Of a DNA stretch of 64,000 nucleotides, positions 1 to 8,177 are shown in pieces. The DNA is from Nocardioides faecalis (GTDB lineage: Bacteria > Actinomycetota > Actinomycetes > Propionibacteriales > Nocardioidaceae). The position numbers and the translations under genes are program-made. The DNA is taken from the NCBI RefSeq assembly GCF_018388425.1, contig NZ_CP074406.1, positions 2,542,001-2,606,000 on the forward strand, written 5' to 3'. The number at the start of each line of letters is the position of its first letter. The first letter of the stretch is position 1. The notes beneath the pieces are model-generated. The model was not told the origin of the DNA, ran no database searches, and was given only the letters and a program-made list of their open reading frames with translations.

Positions 1-1613
1 GCCTTGGCCTTGCCGATGCGGCGCAGCATCTCGAAGACGTTCTCGCCGGTCTTGGCGGAGCTGTCCTCGCGCTCCCAGCCGGCGACCTGACGGACCAGCC
101 GGTGGTCGATGCCCTCGACCACGGCGCCGCTGCGGCGGGTGGAGAGCGCGGCGTCGTACCGCTCGACCATGCGGCGGGCGAGCTCCTGCTCGGCCTTGCG
201 GATGGAGCGGCCGGCCTCGCCCTCGAGCTCGACCGGGATGTCGGCGACCCGGCGTGCCGGGATGTCGGCGGCGACGTCGATCTTGCGGCGCCGCACGATG
301 CCCTGGTCGATCACCGCGCGCCGCGCCGCCGGGTAGAACGCCGGGTCGGCCGGGGTCAGCCCGGTCTCCTCGAGTGCCTCCATCAGCTCGCCCTGGGGCA
401 CCACGTCGTCGATCCAGCCCAGGAACTGCCAGATCGCGCGGAAGTCCTCGATGTCGTTGATCAGCGGGGTGCCGGTCAGCGCCATCATCAGTGGGCGCGC
501 GATCCGGGCCCGGATCCGCTCGGAGATCTCCAGCACGTTCTGCGAGCGCTGGGAGGTCTTGTTCTTGATGTAGTGCGCCTCGTCGACGATCATCCCGCGG
601 AAACCGTGGGTGCCGAGCCAGCCGACGTGGCGGTCGAGGATCTCGTAGTTGACCACGAAGACGTCCGCGAACCCGTCGGCGTCCTCGCCGTCACCGTGCA
701 GGACGGTGACCCGGCGGTTCGGGATCCACAGGTCGACCTCGCGGGCCCAGTTGGTCTTCACCACGTTCGGCACCACGGCCAGCAGCGGGAAGGCGCCGGC
801 GGCCTCGGCGGCGAGCAGCGCCTGCGCGGTCTTGCCCAGGCCCGGCTCGTCGGCCAGCAGGTAGGTGCGGTGCCCGGCGGCCGCGGAGGCCACCAGCTGC
901 GCCTGGTGCGGCATCAGCTCGCGTCCCGCGGGTGCGTGCCGGCCGGTCAACGAGGTGAGCTGGTCGGCGTCCGGCATCGCCATGCAGGCCGGGGCGTCGG
1001 GCGCGGCCCGCTCGAAGGAGCGGAACAGCGGCTCGAGCAGCTCCCAGCCGGCGAGGCGGCGTGGACGCACGCGGGCGCGGGCGTGGGTGAAGTCGGGCGC
1101 CAGGAACGGGTTGGCGAGCTGGCGGGCCTGCACCGACGGCGGGATGACCCGCTTCTCGGCCAGCGCCGCCGCCTCGGGGTCGACCGCCTGCGGCTCGGGC
1201 TCCGACTCGGGCTCCTCGACGCCGGCCTTGCGCAGCAGCTCGCGGCGCATCGCCTTGGCCGACTCCGACATCTCGGCGTTCTCGTCGAGCAGGGTGAACA
1301 GCGTGCTGTCGCGGGCCGCGGTCTGCGCCAGGATCGTGGCGATCCCGTCGAGGCGCTTCAGCTCCTCGCCGCGGCGGCTCTCGGAGAGGTCGGGGTCGTT
1401 CTTGACCCGGGTCCGCTCCTCGCGGGCCAGCAGCGCGACGACCTGGAACTTCGCCCGCACCTCCGGCATGGCCGAGCGCCGGGCGACCGCCGACTCCACC
1501 TCGCGCACCGCACGCGCGAGCTGGGGGATGATGCCTTCCTCGTTGCGCCGCGCACGCGACGCCTGGGAGCCGCGCCGCTGCTGCGTCGCGCCCCGCTGGC
1601 CTCCTCGACCCAC
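1..1613 (-). CDS. SNF2-family DEAD/DEAH-box helicase, 3' end outside window
   Basis: Superfamily 2 ATPase of the SNF2/Rad54 type, expected to translocate on DNA and remodel protein-DNA complexes. On the minus strand, after a charged N-terminal region of about 240 residues, I read the Walker A element DEPGLGKT (plus-strand 845-868), then VVNYEIL, the Walker B box DEAH in RGMIVDEAHYIKN (near 580) and the motif III region MALTGTPL. The second RecA lobe begins but the gene leaves the window at base 1, so about 537 residues are visible. The GTG at 1613 is chosen because AAGGA lies six bases upstream and no better start precedes it. Walker A has Pro where Met is usual (DEMGLGKT). It is transcribed divergently from the SDR at 1849. 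Family certain; target DNA unknown. Confidence 0.88.
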   Translation of the reverse strand, partial: MGRGGQRGATQQRRGSQASRARRNEEGIIPQLARAVREVESAVARRSAMPEVRAKFQVVALLAREERTRVKNDPDLSESRRGEELKRLDGIATILAQTAARDSTLFTLLDENAEMSESAKAMRRELLRKAGVEEPESEPEPQAVDPEAAALAEKRVIPPSVQARQLANPFLAPDFTHARARVRPRRLAGWELLEPLFRSFERAAPDAPACMAMPDADQLTSLTGRHAPAGRELMPHQAQLVASAAAGHRTYLLADEPGLGKTAQALLAAEAAGAFPLLAVVPNVVKTNWAREVDLWIPNRRVTVLHGDGEDADGFADVFVVNYEILDRHVGWLGTHGFRGMIVDEAHYIKNKTSQRSQNVLEISERIRARIARPLMMALTGTPLINDIEDFRAIWQFLGWIDDVVPQGELMEALEETGLTPADPAFYPAARRAVIDQGIVRRRKIDVAADIPARRVADIPVELEGEAGRSIRKAEQELARRMVERYDAALSTRRSGAVVEGIDHRLVRQVAGWEREDSSAKTGENVFEMLRRIGKAK

Positions 1614-1818
1614 AGGTGTCCTTCCGACGACGGGGCTGGCCCCGCCAGGTTCGCCGACGGCTCGCGCTGCTGCGGGAGACCGCCGATCAGGTGAACGTCA
1701 CCGGGAGCGGCGTCGTACGACGGACGTCCGGTGGTGCCTCCCAGGCTAGCGCACGACGCGGGCGCGGGCGCCCCTCGGTGGCACGGAGAGTCGTGCGGGC
1801 GCGCCGAGACCACTCCCG

Positions 1819-1842
1819 GTTCTCGAGAACAAGTTCTACAGT
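1819..1842 (+). promoter_or_regulatory. KstR-like operator and leaderless -10 of the SDR gene
   Basis: GAGAACAAGTTCTA (1825-1838) fits the KstR-type half-site pattern TnnAACnnGTTnnA except at its first base; an overlapping 12-bp perfect palindrome GTTCTCGAGAAC lies at 1819-1830. A -10 hexamer TACAGT (1837-1842) ends six bases before the GTG at 1849, so transcription would begin at the start codon. A repressor on 1825-1838 would cover the -10 spacer. Regulator identity is inferred from the motif only. Confidence 0.5.
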
Positions 1843-1848
1843 GGCCGG

Positions 1849-2736
1849 GTGGGTACCTACGCAGTCACCGGTTCGGCCTCCGGCATGGGCGCGGCGGTCG
1901 TCGACCGGCTCCGCTCCGACGGACACACCGTGCTGACCGTCGACATCAAGGACGCCGACGTCGTCGCCGACCTGTCCACGCCGACCGGCCGGGGCGCGGC
2001 CGCCCGGGAGGTGCTGGAACGCTGCGAGGGCCGCCTCGACGGTGCGGTGCTCGCGGCCGGCATCGGTCCCGCCCCCGGCGCCGACCGGCCGCAGCTGATC
2101 CTGGAGGTCAACTTCCTCGGCGTCGTCGACCTGCTCGAGGCCTGGCGCCCGGCCCTGGCCGCCGCAGGCAACGCCAAGGTGGTGGTCTTCTCCAGCAACT
2201 CCACCACCACCGTGCCGCTCATCGCGCGCGCCACCACCGACGCGATCATCGACCGCGACATGGAGAAGGCGCTGCGCAGGATCCGGCTCCTGGGGGCGAA
2301 GATGGCGCCGTCGTTCGCCTACGGCGCCTCCAAGATCGCCGTCAGCCACTGGGTACGACGCCACGCGGTGACCCGCGAGTGGGCCGGCGCCGGCATCCGG
2401 CTCAACGCCATCGCGCCCGGCGCGATCCTGACGCCGCTGCTGCAGCAGCAGCTGGCCACCCCGGCGGAGGCGAAGCGGATCAAGGCGTTCCCGGTGCCGA
2501 TCGGCGGGTTCGGCGACCCCGACCACCTGGCGCGCTGGGTGACCTTCATGCTCTCCGACGCCGCCGACTTCCTGTGCGGCAGCATCATCTTCGTCGACGG
2601 CGGCTCCGACGCGTGGTTCCGGGCCAGCGACTGGCCGCGCTCGCTCTCGGCACGCCGGGTGCCGGGGTACATGCGCCGGATGCGCTCGTTCCGGCCCTAC
2701 CCCCCGACGCACGGCCACTCGGACCACTCCGGCTGA
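1849..2736 (+). CDS. SDR oxidoreductase, 3-alpha-hydroxysteroid dehydrogenase/carbonyl reductase-like
   Basis: NAD(P)-dependent short-chain dehydrogenase of 295 residues. The cofactor motif is TGSASGMG (residues 7-14), the substrate-side motif is LAAGIG, and the catalytic set is Ser in VVFSSNS and YGASK (YxxxK). The spacing and the phrases DIKDADVVADLST and LNAIAPGAILTPLL resemble Comamonas 3-alpha-HSD/carbonyl reductase, so a steroid, terpenoid or other hydrophobic ketone is a plausible substrate. The C-terminal 45 residues (after DGGSDAW) extend past the usual SDR end and are rich in Arg, Pro and Tyr. The GTG start is supported by a leaderless promoter; there is no Shine-Dalgarno. The KstR-like operator just upstream agrees with a sterol/lipid role, but the substrate is inference. 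Confidence 0.85.
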   Translation: MGTYAVTGSASGMGAAVVDRLRSDGHTVLTVDIKDADVVADLSTPTGRGAAAREVLERCEGRLDGAVLAAGIGPAPGADRPQLILEVNFLGVVDLLEAWRPALAAAGNAKVVVFSSNSTTTVPLIARATTDAIIDRDMEKALRRIRLLGAKMAPSFAYGASKIAVSHWVRRHAVTREWAGAGIRLNAIAPGAILTPLLQQQLATPAEAKRIKAFPVPIGGFGDPDHLARWVTFMLSDAADFLCGSIIFVDGGSDAWFRASDWPRSLSARRVPGYMRRMRSFRPYPPTHGHSDHSG

Positions 2737-2756
2737 GCCCGCGCCCCACCGAACGC

Positions 2757-2786
2757 TGCGCAGAGTGGTGCGCAGAGTGATGCGCA
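2757..2786 (+). repeat. TGCGCA iterons at 12-bp period
   Basis: Three copies of the self-complementary hexamer TGCGCA start at 2757, 2769 and 2781, exactly 12 bp apart; the first two sit in a near-perfect tandem TGCGCAGAGTGG/TGCGCAGAGTGA. The third copy falls at the expected -35 position of the -10 at 2804. This looks like an operator array for the osmolyte operon, though it could be a simple short tandem repeat like others in this window. Confidence 0.5.
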
Positions 2787-2809
2787 CGCTCACCCCCACC
2801 GCCTAGGCT
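2781..2809 (+). promoter_or_regulatory. Probable promoter of the osmoprotectant ABC operon
   Basis: A -10 hexamer TAGGCT at 2804-2809 stands 17 bp after TGCGCA (2781-2786), which is a poor -35. This gives a leader of about 55 bases before the ATG at 2869. Confidence 0.4.
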
Positions 2810-2868
2810 CACCAACGGCCCGCGCGCACCGGGGCCGGCACCGACGACGGCCACGCGATGGGACAGCA

Positions 2869-3681
2869 ATGGGGATCCAATTCGACTCCGTCACGAAGAC
2901 CTACCCCGACGGCACCGTGGCGGTGCGGGACTTCTCCGCGACCGTGGAGTCGCACAGCACGCTCGCCCTCGTGGGCTCCTCCGGCTCGGGCAAGACCACG
3001 CTCATGCGGATGGTCAACCGGATGGTGGACCCCACCGCCGGCACGGTGCGGATCGACGGACGTGACGTGCGTGAGCTCGACAAGGTCGCCCTGCGCCGCT
3101 CCATCGGCTACGTGCCGCAGGCCGGTGGCCTGCTGCCGCACCGCCGCGTGGTGGACAACGTCGCCACCGTGCCCGTGCTGACCGGCACCCCACGGCGCGC
3201 CGCCCGGGACAAGGCGATGGACCTGCTCACCCTGGTCGGCCTCGAGCACTCACTGGCCCGCCGATTCCCGGGCCAGCTCTCCGGCGGCCAGCAGCAGCGG
3301 GTGGCCGTCGCCCGGGCGCTGGCCGCGGAGCCCGAGGTGCTGTTGATGGACGAGCCGTTCGGTGCGGTCGACCCCATCGTGCGGCGCGACCTGCAGGACC
3401 AGCTGCTCGGCCTGCAGGCCGAGCTGGGCAAGACGATCGTCCTGGTCACCCACGACGTCGACGAGGCCTTCCGGCTCGGCGACACCGTCATCATCCTGCG
3501 CACCGGCGGCGTCGTCGCCCAGGCCGGCACCCCCCAGGAGATCGTGGCCGCCCCGGCCGACGACTTCGTGCGCGACTTCGTCGGCACCGAGCGGTCCGAA
3601 CGCACGCTGAGCACCGTCGAGGTGAAGGGACGGCGGCTGGTCGTCGACGGCGACGGGCGGCCGGTGGGGGTGCTCGCGTGA
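2869..3681 (+). CDS. Osmoprotectant (glycine betaine/choline-type) ABC transporter ATP-binding subunit
   Basis: Cytoplasmic ATPase that powers import by the two permeases encoded next. Of 270 residues, Walker A is GSSGSGKTT (37-45), the Q-loop lies in IGYVPQAGG, the signature is LSGGQQQR, Walker B is VLLMDEPFGAVD and the H-loop is LVTHDVDEA. The phrases NRMVDPTAGTVRIDG and EPFGAVDPIVRRDLQ are typical of the OpuCA/ProV class rather than amino-acid importers. It has no CBS pair at the C terminus, unlike many OpuCA/ProV proteins, so it probably lacks that ionic-strength sensor. It opens a four-gene operon with four-base overlaps, which implies translational coupling. Confidence 0.9.
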   Translation: MGIQFDSVTKTYPDGTVAVRDFSATVESHSTLALVGSSGSGKTTLMRMVNRMVDPTAGTVRIDGRDVRELDKVALRRSIGYVPQAGGLLPHRRVVDNVATVPVLTGTPRRAARDKAMDLLTLVGLEHSLARRFPGQLSGGQQQRVAVARALAAEPEVLLMDEPFGAVDPIVRRDLQDQLLGLQAELGKTIVLVTHDVDEAFRLGDTVIILRTGGVVAQAGTPQEIVAAPADDFVRDFVGTERSERTLSTVEVKGRRLVVDGDGRPVGVLA

Positions 3682-4385
3682 GCTGGCTGTCCCTCAACCG
3701 GGACTTCGTGCTGGAGATGACGCTCCAGCACCTGCGCCTCGCCGCGCCCGCCATCGCGATCAGTGTCGTCGTCGCCGTGCTGCTGGGCCGCATCGCCTGG
3801 CGCTGGCCGCGGGCCGGCGCGGTGGTGCTCGGCGCCGCCGGGCTGCTCTACTCCGTGCCGGCACTGCCCCTGCTCATCGTCATCCCCGTGCTGCTCGGCA
3901 TCCCGCTGCGCTCGGGCCTGACCCTCGTCGTGGCGCTGGCCGTCTACGGCACCGCCCTGCTCGCCGGCACCGCCGCCGAGGCGTTCCGCTCGGTCGATCC
4001 CCGGGTGCGCGAGGCCGCCGAGGCGATGGGCTACTCCCGCACCGGGCTGCTGCTGCGCGTGGACCTGCCGCTGGCCCTGCCCGTGCTGCTGTCCGGGATC
4101 CGGGTGATCTCGGTGAGCACGGTCAGCCTGGTCACGATCGGCGCACTGGTCGGCATCCCCAGCCTCGGCAACCTGCTGACCGACGGCTTCCAGCGCGGCA
4201 TCCAGGCCGAGATCGTCACCGGCGTGGTGGCTACGATGGCGCTCGCGGTGCTGCTGGACCTCGTGCTGGTCGGGCTCGGCATCGTGCTCACGCCGTGGAA
4301 CCGCCGCCCCAGCCGGCGCCGGGCCCGCGTCGGCGTCCCCGGCCCGAGCGCGGTGCCGGACGTCGTACCGGGGGTGGCGCGGTGA
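3678..4385 (+). CDS. Osmoprotectant ABC transporter permease 1
   Basis: Integral membrane permease of 235 residues with about five or six hydrophobic segments. The ProW/OpuCB-type coupling helix region is visible as PRVREAAEAMGYSRTGLLLRV followed downstream by TIGALVGIPSLGNLL. The GTG at 3678 overlaps the ATPase stop codon (GTGA), so this start is clear. The last 30 residues are a polar Arg/Pro tail after the final helix. It should form a heterodimer with the next permease. Confidence 0.88.
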   Translation: MSWLSLNRDFVLEMTLQHLRLAAPAIAISVVVAVLLGRIAWRWPRAGAVVLGAAGLLYSVPALPLLIVIPVLLGIPLRSGLTLVVALAVYGTALLAGTAAEAFRSVDPRVREAAEAMGYSRTGLLLRVDLPLALPVLLSGIRVISVSTVSLVTIGALVGIPSLGNLLTDGFQRGIQAEIVTGVVATMALAVLLDLVLVGLGIVLTPWNRRPSRRRARVGVPGPSAVPDVVPGVAR

Positions 4386-5092
4386 ACCTGTTCTCCGAGG
4401 CGCTGGCCTGGATCGGCGACGGCGCGCACTGGGGCGGCCCCGGCGGCATCGACACCCGCCTGGTGCAGCACCTGTGGATCAGCTTCGCCGCCGTGGCGCT
4501 GGCTGCGCTCGTCGCGGTGCCACTCGGCATCGTCATCGGTCACTCCGGTCGCGGCCGGGTGCTGGTGGTGGCGCTGGCCGGCGCCGTGCGCGCGGTGCCC
4601 ACCCTCGGCCTGCTCACCCTGCTCGGGCTGTGGCTGGGGATCGGGCTGGAGGCGCCGCTGCTGGCGCTGGTCGCGCTCGCCTTCCCCTCCCTGCTCGCCG
4701 GCGCCTACGCCGGGGTGGGGTCCGCCGACCGCACCGCCGTCGACGCCGCGCGGGCCCTGGGCATGAGCACCTGGCAGCTGATCAGCCGTGTCGAGGTGCC
4801 CCTGGGCGCGGACGTGCTGCTCGGCGGGATCCGCGCCGCGACGCTGCAGGTCGTCGCCACGGCCACCCTGGCGGCGTACATCTCCGACAACGGGTTGGGG
4901 CGCTACCTGTTCGCCGGCCTGAAGTCCCGGGACTACCCGCAGATGCTGGCCGGTGCGCTGCTCGTCGCCGCGCTGGCCCTGCTCGTCGACATCGCGCTGG
5001 CCGCACTGCAGCGCGCCGCCCGTGCCCGCACCCGCGGGACGGGTCTCACCGGTACCAGCGGTCCGCTCCGGGCCGCACCGTCGAAAGGTTGA
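4382..5092 (+). CDS. Osmoprotectant ABC transporter permease 2
   Basis: Second permease subunit, 236 residues. I place the start at the GTG at 4382, which overlaps the stop of permease 1 (GTGA); the open frame runs further upstream, to 4295, but that part is Pro/Arg-rich and lies inside the preceding gene. Hydrophobic segments alternate with the coupling-loop sequence VDAARALGMSTWQLISRVE and the YISDNGLGRYLFAGL segment characteristic of OpuCD/ProW-like permeases. With permease 1 and the ATPase it forms a complete importer; the binding lipoprotein follows three bases later. Confidence 0.88.
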   Translation: MNLFSEALAWIGDGAHWGGPGGIDTRLVQHLWISFAAVALAALVAVPLGIVIGHSGRGRVLVVALAGAVRAVPTLGLLTLLGLWLGIGLEAPLLALVALAFPSLLAGAYAGVGSADRTAVDAARALGMSTWQLISRVEVPLGADVLLGGIRAATLQVVATATLAAYISDNGLGRYLFAGLKSRDYPQMLAGALLVAALALLVDIALAALQRAARARTRGTGLTGTSGPLRAAPSKG

Positions 5093-5095
5093 TGC

Positions 5096-6007
5096 ATGAC
5101 CCGCTTCCGCACCGGGGTCGCGCTCGCGGCCGCCGCCACCCTCACCGTCGCCCTCGCCGCCTGCGGCGGAGGCGACTCCGACCCGTTGAGCTCCGGCGAC
5201 AAGGGCGGGGAGACCATCGTCATCGGCTCCCAGGACTACTACTCCAGCGAGATCCTCGCCGAGGCGTACGCCCAGGCGCTGGAGGCCGAGGGCTACGACG
5301 TGGACCGCCAGTTCAAGATCGGCCAGCGCGAGGCCTACCTGCCCGAGATCGAGTCCGGCTCGATCGACCTGTTCCCCGAGTACACCGGTCCGCTGCTTCT
5401 CGTGTGGGAGCCGGACACCACCGTCACCCTCTCCGACGACGTCTACGACGCGCTGGTCGAGGCCACCCCTGACGGGCTGCGGGTCCTCGACCAGTCCCCG
5501 GCCACCGACCAGGACGCCTACGTGGTCACCCGCGAGTTCGCGGAGAAGTGGGACCTGACCTCGATCGAGGACCTGAAGAAGGTGACCGAGCCGCTGGTCT
5601 TCGGCGCCAACTCGGAGTCCGAGACGCGGCCGAACGGCCCCAAGGGTCTCAAGCGGGTCTACGACGTCGAGGTCGGCTTCACCCCGATCGAGGACGGCGG
5701 CGGCCCGCTCACCGTCAAGGCGCTCAAGGACGGCGACATCCAGCTGGCGTTCATCTACACCGGCGACCCGTCGCTGAAGAAGAACGACCTGGTGGCGCTC
5801 GAGGACACCAAGGGCCTGTTCGTGGCCTCGCACGTGGTGCCCGTGGCCAGCGACGACGTCGACGACGACGCGGCGGGCGTGATCAACCGGATCAGTGCCG
5901 CGATGTCGCCCGAGGACCTCGTCAACCTCAACGCCCGCAGCGTCGACGAGCAGCTGCCCGCCGCCACCATCGCCAAGGAGTGGCTGAAGGAGGAAGGGCT
6001 GCTCTGA
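5096..6007 (+). CDS. Osmoprotectant-binding lipoprotein (OpuAC/ProX type)
   Basis: Extracytoplasmic substrate-binding protein of 303 residues. The N terminus is a lipoprotein signal (TRFRTG, hydrophobic stretch, lipobox LAAC with Cys22), so the mature protein should be lipid-anchored and deliver quaternary-ammonium solutes to the permeases. The mature part has the type II binding-protein pattern with IVIGSQDYYSSEILAEAYAQ near the start, ESGSIDLFPEYTGPLL, and an aromatic-rich interior, all typical of OpuCC/ProX. GAAAGG upstream of the ATG at 5096 acts as ribosome-binding site. It is last in the operon, followed by hairpins at 6014 and 6053. Exact ligand (betaine, choline, proline betaine) cannot be read. 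Confidence 0.9.
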   Translation: MTRFRTGVALAAAATLTVALAACGGGDSDPLSSGDKGGETIVIGSQDYYSSEILAEAYAQALEAEGYDVDRQFKIGQREAYLPEIESGSIDLFPEYTGPLLLVWEPDTTVTLSDDVYDALVEATPDGLRVLDQSPATDQDAYVVTREFAEKWDLTSIEDLKKVTEPLVFGANSESETRPNGPKGLKRVYDVEVGFTPIEDGGGPLTVKALKDGDIQLAFIYTGDPSLKKNDLVALEDTKGLFVASHVVPVASDDVDDDAAGVINRISAAMSPEDLVNLNARSVDEQLPAATIAKEWLKEEGLL

Positions 6008-6013
6008 CCTGAG

Positions 6014-6029
6014 GTGCCCGGCCGGGCAC
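6014..6029. repeat. 16-bp perfect palindrome after the osmolyte operon
   Basis: GTGCCCGGCCGGGCAC, immediately after the stop of the binding-protein gene. It may be a first stalling hairpin or processing site ahead of the stronger hairpin at 6053. Confidence 0.5.
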
Positions 6030-6052
6030 AGCCCGGCGCAGAGCCCGGCGCA

Positions 6053-6084
6053 GGGTGCTCTGGGGGCCGCCCCTCAGAGCACCC
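6053..6084. terminator. Bidirectional hairpin terminator between convergent genes
   Basis: A ten-base stem GGGTGCTCTG/CAGAGCACCC (6053-6062 with 6075-6084) continues inwards as GGGG/CCCC (6063-6066 with 6070-6073) around a three-base loop. It serves the osmolyte operon (plus) and overlaps the stop codon of the deacetylase gene (minus). There is no clear U-tract, as is common in high-GC actinobacteria. Confidence 0.75.
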
Positions 6085-7369
6085 CGCCCAGGGGTTGCAC
6101 CACGACGCCGGAGCCGGCGATGTGCGCGAGCAGGTCGCGGAACCGGTGCTCGGTCCAGGAGAGGTCGTCGCCCTCGTCACCGATCTTGTGGAAGACCAGG
6201 TTGGTCCAGTCGCCGTCGCGCGCGGCCGCGTCGACGAGGGCCCGCACCTCGGCGTCGGCCTGCTCGGCATAGACCGAGATCGCCGAGAGCCGGTGCTCCT
6301 GGACCCACGACAGCGACTGGTTGACCTCGTTGATGGTGCGCCCGGTGACGAAGTACCGCCGGAGGACCGCGGCCACCCGGTCGTCGACCGAACCGTTCGG
6401 GTAGGCGTAGTGCTGGCGACCGCGGAGGTTGCGCTCGCGCAGCCAGGCGGCATCGGCGCTCACCGCCTCGACCAGCGCGTCGTCGTCGAGCGTGCGCAGC
6501 GGGGTGTCGCCGTGGCCGCCGATGTCCCAGCCCCGCTCGTGCAGGTCGGTGACCTCCTCGTCGCTGAGGTAGCCGTCGGTCCCGATCCGTTGCCGGATCA
6601 CGAAGGCCGTGCCGACCCACCCGTGCTCGTCCATGAGCTGCGCGGCGCGGTACTGGCTGGCCCAGCCGTCGTCGAAGGTCAGCGAGACCACGCCCGGCGC
6701 GGGGGTGTCGGGGACCAGCACGGCGTTGCAGAAGAGCAGCTCGACGGTGGTGCCGGACGGCGACCAGGCCGTGAACCCGAGACCGGTGACGGCAGCCCAG
6801 CGGGGATCGCCGGACCTCTCGGTGAACGCCGAGCGCGGCAGCACGACCTCGGTCCACTCCCCCTCGGCGCGGGCGGGACGCGCGATCGCGGCACCGAGGT
6901 TGAAGGCGAAGTAGTCGGTGTCGGTGGAGTGCAGCCGGACCTGGCTGTTGCCCAGGTCGTCCCAGCCCTCGACGCGGACCCAGAGCTTCAGGTGCTGCGC
7001 GGCGAGGTCGACCGAGGCGAACCGGCGCAGTGCCACGACGGGGGCCTCGGAGCCGCGCGGCGTACGGAGCCGCACCGAGCCGGTGCCGGCCTTCGCCTGC
7101 TCGACGGTGCCGACCTCGCCCCCGCCTGCTGCCCCGCCGGAGAGGTCGTCGAACTCACCGGCGGTGTCGGTCAGCAGGCCGGCCGCGCGGCGTGAGACCC
7201 GGATCGGGGTGACCCGGGCCAGCTGCTCCTCCTTGTCCGCGGCCCGGTCGACCAGGCGGTCCGCGACCACGATCGGCACACCGACCGCTGCCGCCGCGGC
7301 GGCGCCGGCCGCGCCGATCAACCCGCGACGGCTGCGCCCCGGCTCGGCCGGCGGCGGGGCCGCGCTCAT
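6074..7369 (-). CDS. Tat-exported polysaccharide deacetylase family protein
   Basis: Secreted NodB-fold carbohydrate esterase, expected to remove N- or O-acetyl groups from a cell-wall or extracellular glycan. The N terminus (SRRGLIGAAGAA) has a twin-Arg and an Ala-rich hydrophobic core, suggesting Tat export. Residues ~90-225 form a beta-rich accessory domain. The catalytic domain follows: motif 1 is SLTFDDG (catalytic base and metal Asp), motif 2 is GGHGDTP (only one clear metal His; the usual pattern is HxxxH), and later NGSVDD and VVVQPLGG. The reduced motif 2 means activity is probable but not assured. 431 residues, ATG at 7369. It is convergent with the osmolyte operon, sharing the terminator. 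Confidence 0.82.
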   Translation of the reverse strand: MSAAPPPAEPGRSRRGLIGAAGAAAAAAVGVPIVVADRLVDRAADKEEQLARVTPIRVSRRAAGLLTDTAGEFDDLSGGAAGGGEVGTVEQAKAGTGSVRLRTPRGSEAPVVALRRFASVDLAAQHLKLWVRVEGWDDLGNSQVRLHSTDTDYFAFNLGAAIARPARAEGEWTEVVLPRSAFTERSGDPRWAAVTGLGFTAWSPSGTTVELLFCNAVLVPDTPAPGVVSLTFDDGWASQYRAAQLMDEHGWVGTAFVIRQRIGTDGYLSDEEVTDLHERGWDIGGHGDTPLRTLDDDALVEAVSADAAWLRERNLRGRQHYAYPNGSVDDRVAAVLRRYFVTGRTINEVNQSLSWVQEHRLSAISVYAEQADAEVRALVDAAARDGDWTNLVFHKIGDEGDDLSWTEHRFRDLLAHIAGSGVVVQPLGGVL

Positions 7370-7506
7370 CCGGGGCCCGGGCGCCTCGCCCGACCCGCGG
7401 CGGCGCCCCGAGTGCTCATCTGGCGATGATCACCGATCCCGCGCCCGAGCGCCAGGGTCGAGGCCGCCGGCTCGCCGTGCGGAGGCGCGCCGGTGCCGCC
7501 GGCGGC

Positions 7507-8100
7507 TCAGTCGCGCTGCAGCACGAAGAAGTACGGCGGCGCGGCGCGCAGGTCCATGCAGCCCAGCAGCGTGGTGTCGTCGACGCGGCGGAACAGGTCG
7601 ATGATCGGCAGGTGGTCGTAGCTCATCCCGGCGGTGACCACACCGCGGTACTCCACGTTGCGCAGCCGGGCACGCGGCTTCTTCGTGACCAGCAGCGGCA
7701 GCGCGACGCCCATCACCGCGCGGCCCCGGGACACCACCTGCTCGGGGATCGAGTCGAGCATGCCGAAGGGGATGCGCCGCGGGTCGGCGGAGACGATCCG
7801 GCCACCCGGCGCGGTGAACAGCAGCGGGTGCACCTCGTCGGCGGAGTCGAACCGCTTGCCGTACCAGCCCGAGGCCTCCAGCAGCCCGTCCATGGGGTGG
7901 CCGGTGGCCAGCTCCCGGCCGCGCCACTGGCCACGCAGCGTCTCGGCCCGCACCGCGGGGAGGGTGTCGAAGAACGCCAGCGCCTCGTCGCGGTCGCAGG
8001 CGGGCTCGAGCTCGGCGAGCCGGGCCGCCGCGGCAGCGGGGTCGCCGGTCACGTCGCTGGTCGGGTCGCTGGTCGGGTCGCTGGTCACGTCGTTGGTCAT
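7507..8100 (-). CDS. GXWXG / DUF4334 domain protein
   Basis: Soluble protein of 197 residues. The ATG at 8100 is chosen for the AGGGAG eight bases upstream; the open frame continues upstream but runs through a neighbouring gene. The N terminus carries a short Thr/Ser/Asp/Pro repeat (SDPTSDPTSDVTGDP). The GXWXG element is GQWRG, followed by LLEASGWYGKRFDS, and the DUF4334 half contains RNVEYRGVVTAGMSYDHLPI and the end PYFFVLQRD. Proteins of this pair of domains are widespread in actinobacteria and have no established biochemical role that I know of; a small-ligand-binding barrel is likely. No operon partner is evident. Confidence 0.8.
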   Translation of the reverse strand: MTNDVTSDPTSDPTSDVTGDPAAAAARLAELEPACDRDEALAFFDTLPAVRAETLRGQWRGRELATGHPMDGLLEASGWYGKRFDSADEVHPLLFTAPGGRIVSADPRRIPFGMLDSIPEQVVSRGRAVMGVALPLLVTKKPRARLRNVEYRGVVTAGMSYDHLPIIDLFRRVDDTTLLGCMDLRAAPPYFFVLQRD

Positions 8101-8177
8101 CGTCACTCCCTGGTCGGTGGCGGGACCATGATCCCTGCCCGCCGCAAACCGTGGACGCGCCGTACGAAGGGTGGACG

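Noticed and set aside
102..1694. Long plus-strand open frame opposite the helicase
   Set aside because: It has no recognisable domain and is rich in Arg/Gly/Leu/Val as expected for an antisense frame of a high-GC gene; the minus strand shows DEPGLGKT and DEAH.
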